From: Hippophae tibetana
Lineage: Eukaryota > Streptophyta > Magnoliopsida > Rosales > Elaeagnaceae
Assembly: GCA_037013495.1 (NCBI GenBank)
Contig: CM072801.1
Span: 14,313,501-14,377,500, forward strand
Direction of reading: 5' to 3'
DNA: 64,000 nt
How positions within the stretch are numbered: the stretch's first letter is position 1; the number at the start of each line of letters is the position of its first letter. The translations under genes were made by a program, and so were the position numbers. Below the pieces are notes generated by a model. The model had not been told where the DNA came from and did not search any database. It saw nothing but the letters and a program-made list of their open reading frames with translations. Shown here in pieces: positions 59,192 through 64,000 of the stretch.

Positions 59192-62100
59192 ATGGAGGGA
59201 ACGATAGGGCAAAATACTGAAAAACAGCGAGAGTTCGCTTTGGCTTCAATCTCTGAGCTCTCTCCGTCTTCTCCTTCTGATGATTCATATTTTCCGGTGG
59301 TTGCTCGTTTCAGTGACGATTCTGGTGTCACTGAACTTCGGTTTCATCCAGAATCTGAATCAGTTGCTGTACTAAATGTTGATCTTCAAGTTTCTCAGGT
59401 TCGTTTCTCTATTTTTTTTTAAATTTTGTTTGGTTGCCTATAAAGTGAGGATAAGAATAAAATAAATGATTAAAAAAAAGTAACGGGTGTTAGTCTCTTT
59501 AGAATTGCTTGCTAGTTAAGAAATCGCTCGATTGCCTTTCTCTTTAGTTGATGAGAGAGTGAAAGAACATAAAGCAATGCAGTAGAATCCTATAAGAATA
59601 AATCATTTTAGCATTTTAGAAGTTGGATGATTGAACAAAATAGTTTAGTATTTTTTTTACTTGCTTTTTTAAAGTTCCCCTTTAATTTCCTTTTCAGTTT
59701 ATATTTTTCCCTACCTATAACCTGGTAAAATTCAGCACTGCTTGCAGGGAAGGGTGTGTGATCAGTGATGATTGGACGCAGGGAACAGCCGACGAATTAT
59801 ACTTAGGAAGGGCAATTTTTTTTGCTACATGGGCACTATTTAATATTTGAGTAATACTAAAACACAACTAATATATAAAAAAATTAAAAGATTTGAATTA
59901 TACATAAACTTAATTAACGCAAACTATTCATAATTTGAAATATAAGACAGATAAAAAAATAAGTACTTACTGGACTGTTATATTACAGTCAAATTTATTC
60001 TTTTGTTCGTGACCAATCGAGAACAAATAGTAGAGGAAAAGAATATGTTACTGAGAGGAGTAATAAAGAAGCTATGATCTATATGCAAAACCTGCAATCC
60101 TGGCTAGAGTTTTGGAAAGAAAGAGAGAAATAAAAGTTTGCAACAAAAATTGAAAGAAATTGAGTTGACACAAATCAGAAAGGGCACTGACAATTGAAGA
60201 GAACAGTTCCAATTTTATTGACGGGCTTGTCCACACTATATTTCTTTCCACCTTATGGCCAATATAATGTTTAAATATGTAGAGAAAAATAAATATTTTC
60301 AACAAGTGAGTAGGGGGCAGGTGCCCCTTTGTAATAACTTCCACAGCTATTCAAGTGATTGGAGAATTGTAATAACTTCGGGTTTTTATTGCACAGCTAT
60401 TCAAGTTAGGACCAACTCGCTCACTTTGTGTATTTGAAAGTTCTGATACTGTCAAAGAGGTAAATAATATTTGTTAAGCAATTTTTCCATTGTTATGTTT
60501 TTTTATTAGGTGACATAAATATTGATTAGTTTCTGAGCTTTTATTGGTTCAGTTGTGATATTACAAGTATACTAAATACAAATCCTTTTTATTTTATTTT
60601 AATTTTTTAAACCCGAAAATTGGGTTGTATTGTGTTAAATGTTAATAAGTACTATTTCATTGTTAAGTGAAAGCAAATGTTCATTTCTTTCACTGTATTC
60701 TTTTGACCAGAAATTGTATTCAAGGGCAGTGACTATCCAATTTAGAAATGAGGCAGAAAGCAGCGCCTTCCATTGTGCATTTGAGCAATGGAAGAAGGAT
60801 TTTGTCGTTCAAGGTGTTGACTTTTATTCTTAAGTTGATAGTTGCTTAAACCAAGTAAACACAAACAAATTATTTCTGGAACTAGTTTACCCTAAATATT
60901 ATGTGTTAATGGTCAAATTTTCAAAGAGAGTGTTCACTATTTACATGATAGTTGAAATAAACATATGTTTTATTTTATACCAGGTGTATATGCAATCACT
61001 ATTTTATATTTCTTCCACGCAACATGATAACATTGCCAAAAAAAATGGATAACGCATATCCATGAAAGGAATTTACTTGTATTTTATTGCTCATGCTATA
61101 CTCACAACAAAGCACATTTAGTGAGATGCAAAATTTGCTTGGATAAAGGAAAAAACATTAACGATGTCGACATTGGTCGCAAGGATGGATTTGTCTATAT
61201 ATGAGGAAATTATACAGCCGAACATCAAACATTTTTGTTTTTACTTTAATTATATGAATTACTAGTTGAACAGTAAGGGCTTTCCTTTGTACTTCCTATG
61301 TAATCGGGCTCTCTCTCAAACAAAATATTAATTTATATTTGAAAAATAGTGCTTATAGAGCCAAGCATGACTCATCATGATGGTTTTATCATAGATGGTG
61401 GACTTCATTTTAACGTTTGCTGATAGGATATGTCAACACGATAGATAATTGATCCATGATAAAGTCATCTACATTTTTGACACTGTTAATTAGATCGTAT
61501 CCCCATCATCATATAGTAGTTTTTCCCGTTATTTAGTGCATTGTAAGCCTTTTATGTACTAATTTTTTTTGTTCTCTTTCCCAGAAATACGATTGCCAAA
61601 TGGTACGCTGTCAACTTCCAAAAGCAGGTTTGATTCCAAGATCGAACCATCTTCTGCTAAAATGTATTTCCATTATTACGGGCAACTACTTCATCAGCAA
61701 AACATGTTACAAGATTATGTTAGAACGGGTCAGTTGACACTACTATATTAACTACTTAAAATGTGTGGTTTTATAATACAGTAATTCACAGATTCTTTGT
61801 TGCACTGCTAAACAGACTTGTTCAAGTGTGTTTTGATAGTTAAATAATTTTAACCATTTGTTCTGAGTTTCTTCCTTTTAATTGCATGTGTAAGGTTTGT
61901 ACTGTAGATTGAATTGGCTGATCCCATATTGATTAATGACATCATTTTTATTATCTTTCTTTAGGAACATATTATGCTGCAGTATTGGAAAACCGTGCGG
62001 ATTTTATAGGTCGTGTTGTAGTTGATGTTGGTGCCGGTAGTGGTATTTTATCATTATTTGCTGCTCAGGTACTTTTTTTTCCTTTTCTTTTTACTACCTA

Positions 62101-63833
62101 ACTTCTAAGCCATCCCTCAATTTTGAAGCATTGCTTGAGTATAGGTGTTTATCTGTGTCTCTTTCCCTGTATCTCTATTGATCGCTCATTTTTACTCTGA
62201 TTAATAGGCTGGTGCAAAACATGTTTATGCGGTTGAAGCATCTGAAATGGCAGAATATGCACGTAAACTAATTGTTGGAAACCCAGCATTGGCTCAGCGG
62301 ATAACAGTGAGATATTTTTCTCCTTGTTATGACATGATAAGACTCAAATATGGTAATATTGGTTATTTATTTTTTCCTATCTGGTTCTCTCCCTTAAAAA
62401 TAACAGGTTATCAAAGGTAAAGTTGAGGAGGTTGAATTGCCTGAGAAAGCTGATATCCTTATCTCTGAACCAATGGGTAATCTTTTATCTTTGCTTGGCA
62501 TTGTGGTAATGGTGTTTTATTCTTTTTTTTATCTTAACAATGTCATCATTCCTTCCTTTCTCTTTCCCTGATACGTTATTGCTTATTTGCTGCCCATCCT
62601 GTTGTTGTAAACTTTGACACTCTTTTATTTGGTGAGCTTTTGATGCAAGAAAACTGAAAAAGGAAAATATTGTGGAACTGTAGTGCGATAGGTTCTATAT
62701 GTTCAGAGCAATGTTGCCTTTGTTTATTGAGGTGAACATGATGTATAATTTCTTCTTTATGGTATTCAGGCACCTTATTAGTTAATGAAAGAATGCTAGA
62801 GTCCTATGTTATTGCAAGAGATCGGTTTCTTGTCCCAAATGGGAAAATGTTCCCTACCACGGGAAGGTAATACTAAACTTGGAATGACTTTCATTTTCTC
62901 TACTTTAGAGTGTTTGCTGTCTTAAATGCCTACTTTTCAATAGACAACCATGAATTTTAAGTGTGCTGCAGGCAAGGAAAAGCTTTATGATTTTGAGGAT
63001 TGGATTGTATTTCAATGATTTGATTACTTATTACGAACTTGTGGTTGATATGTATACCTCATCATACAGATGATGCTTTATCTTGCTATATTTGCATCTT
63101 ATTTTACACCTTTTCTTTTTATTGTTTTTGTAGCTTCAAAGCCCGGATTCTTTTAGTTCAGTTTCTTGTAATTTTAGTTTCAATATTTGTAGTTATGATG
63201 AGTCGGATACTATATACTGCTTTGGTCTCACTATGTCAAGTTGATTTTTTGTGTAGGATACATATGGCGCCTTTCAGCGATGAGTATTTGTTTGTTGAGA
63301 TTGCAAATAAGGTGCATATATCGTTGTTAATTACTATGTAATTATCTATGGTTTGCCTCAATACTAGTAGCACTGAAATGTTGAAGCTCTTCTGTGTCAA
63401 TATCTGCATAAAATGGAGAAACATGCAACTTATATTGGTTAACTTCCTTTGTTGACAAAGCCCTCTCTGTGTGCAAAACTAAATTAGCTTTTCTTTTGAA
63501 AGACTGCCAAGATAAGTTATATTGTCGTTAGGCTTGCTTAAACATTTTGAGTAACTAGGGTTTTTAGTTTTGATGCCTGTAATGTCAGAAATAAAATCTC
63601 CAGTGTTTTCGATCAATATCGTATCATTGTTGGTTAAACTCTTACGGTAGTTTTTACTTCTGCTGCAGTTGAGGTTTACTTTTCTATTTCTTGGCTGTTT
63701 CACTGCATTGTTTATCACAATGTCTTTTGTGATCAACTATTTTGTGCAGGCACTATTTTGGCAGCAACAATGTTATTATGGTGTTGATTTGACACCCTTG
63801 CATGGATCTGCATTCCAGGGATACTTCTCGCAG
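59192..63833 (+). CDS. PRMT4: Protein arginine methyltransferase 4 (CARM1-type), 5' part, cut by the window edge
   Basis: Ten coding exons are visible: 59192-59398, 60397-60459, 60711-60813, 61585-61728, 61965-62068, 62208-62306, 62407-62476, 62770-62866, 63257-63311 and 63750-63833. All are GT-AG and in phase, giving 342 residues; the 3' exons lie beyond the window. The N-terminus (from [20 protein letters not shown]) is the PH-like part of CARM1-type enzymes. SAM-binding motif I is [11 protein letters not shown] (191-201), followed by [19 protein letters not shown]. The double-E loop is [15 protein letters not shown] with E261 and E270. The C-terminal THW loop is not reached. By family it makes asymmetric dimethylarginine on histone H3 and splicing or transcription proteins in the nucleus, as for Arabidopsis PRMT4A/4B. 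The first ATG of the open frame is at 59192; upstream in-frame codons lack ATG. Confidence 0.95.
59399..60396 (+). other. PRMT4 intron 1 with possible insertion and a duplicated acceptor region
   Basis: The donor is GTTCGT at 59399 and the acceptor used by the reading frame is GCACAG ending at 60396. From about 59750 the sequence changes character (GGGAAGGGTGTGTGATCAGT), and a compact palindromic GGGGGCAGGTGCCCC sits at 60314-60328, suggesting a decayed insertion. Next to it, GTAATAACTTC plus CACAGCTATTCAAGT occurs twice (60331-60356 and 60369-60406), so a second AG acceptor precedes the real one. Confidence 0.6.
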
Positions 63834-64000
63834 GTCCTAATTACTCTCATTTATAAAAGTCTTTGGAATTAATGCCCTTGCTTGTTAAAAGGTCTAAACT
63901 AAGAAGAAACATATATAAAGTGATTTTCAAATAGTCTTATGAGTTTTTGACCCCCCTTCCTCTTTTCAATAAAATAAAATAAAGTCTTATATGCTATTTA

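Noticed and set aside
60072..60344. Minus-strand 90-codon frame in PRMT4 intron 1
   Set aside because: It is low-complexity, has no recognisable domain, and lies inside a PRMT4 intron next to insertion debris.
1..64000. CRISPR array, bacterial operon, phage or organellar insertion
   Set aside because: No regular short repeats with unique spacers, no contiguous prokaryote-type genes, and no plastid or mitochondrial gene sequence was recognised.
1..64000. tRNA or rRNA genes
   Set aside because: No box A/box B pair with a foldable cloverleaf and no conserved rRNA stretch was seen by eye; a tRNAscan run could confirm this.

Overview
This is a nuclear chromosomal window from a flowering plant, most likely a eudicot. 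It is very AT-rich. Genes are split by many introns with GT-AG boundaries, there are Ty1/copia, Ty3/gypsy, LINE, hAT-like and CACTA relics, and four conserved plant housekeeping or signalling genes can be read. I see no bacterial, organellar or viral gene order and no rRNA or tRNA gene.

Layout: an LTR-like repeat (copy A, about 0.55-2.29 kb) precedes a complete seven-exon minus-strand gene for a mitochondrial carrier of the thiamine diphosphate carrier type (CDS 3107-6742). Its leader carries an intron and a 14-codon upstream ORF, and a 414-bp hAT-like MITE sits in intron 4. The 8.0-22.9 kb stretch is mostly transposon debris: a 5'-truncated LINE (8.04-9.86 kb, +), a copia element with both LTRs but a stop-riddled gag-pol (13.62-17.91 kb, +), a broken gypsy gag-protease region (17.93-20.6 kb, -), a DUF4283-type LINE ORF fragment (20.93-21.33 kb, -) and a possible solo LTR. 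AT-rich spacer follows, then a complete minus-strand PP2C phosphatase gene (CDS 28167-31984, leader exon near 32.9-33.1 kb) resembling Arabidopsis At3g16560.

From 36.7 to 41.7 kb lies a nested block: a gypsy gag (+) split by a putative copia LTR fragment, a small CACTA-like MITE and a truncated copia element. A non-autonomous CACTA element with a 3-bp target duplication is at 42690-43515. A complete three-exon gene for 40S ribosomal protein S21 is on the minus strand (CDS 46108-47390) with a telo-box and a site II motif upstream. The 47.8-56.4 kb stretch holds only AT-rich spacer, local repeats and unrecognised debris. A second copy of the LTR-like repeat (copy B) lies at 56.38-58.22 kb. Finally, the first ten coding exons of a PRMT4/CARM1-type protein arginine methyltransferase gene (+) start at 59192, behind two G-boxes, and run off the right edge.

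The four genes are not an operon or a recognisable cluster: they are unrelated functions (mitochondrial cofactor import, protein dephosphorylation, translation, histone or protein arginine methylation) separated by transposons. I found no convincing previously undescribed system. The most interesting signals are the clean CACTA element with a palindromic 42-bp tandem array, the C-to-T type nonsense spectrum of the copia element, the duplicated splice acceptor in PRMT4 intron 1, the uORF of the carrier gene, and the pair of LTR-like repeats 55.8 kb apart. Exon boundaries were placed by eye from conserved protein sequence and splice-site consensus, with reading phase checked exon by exon.
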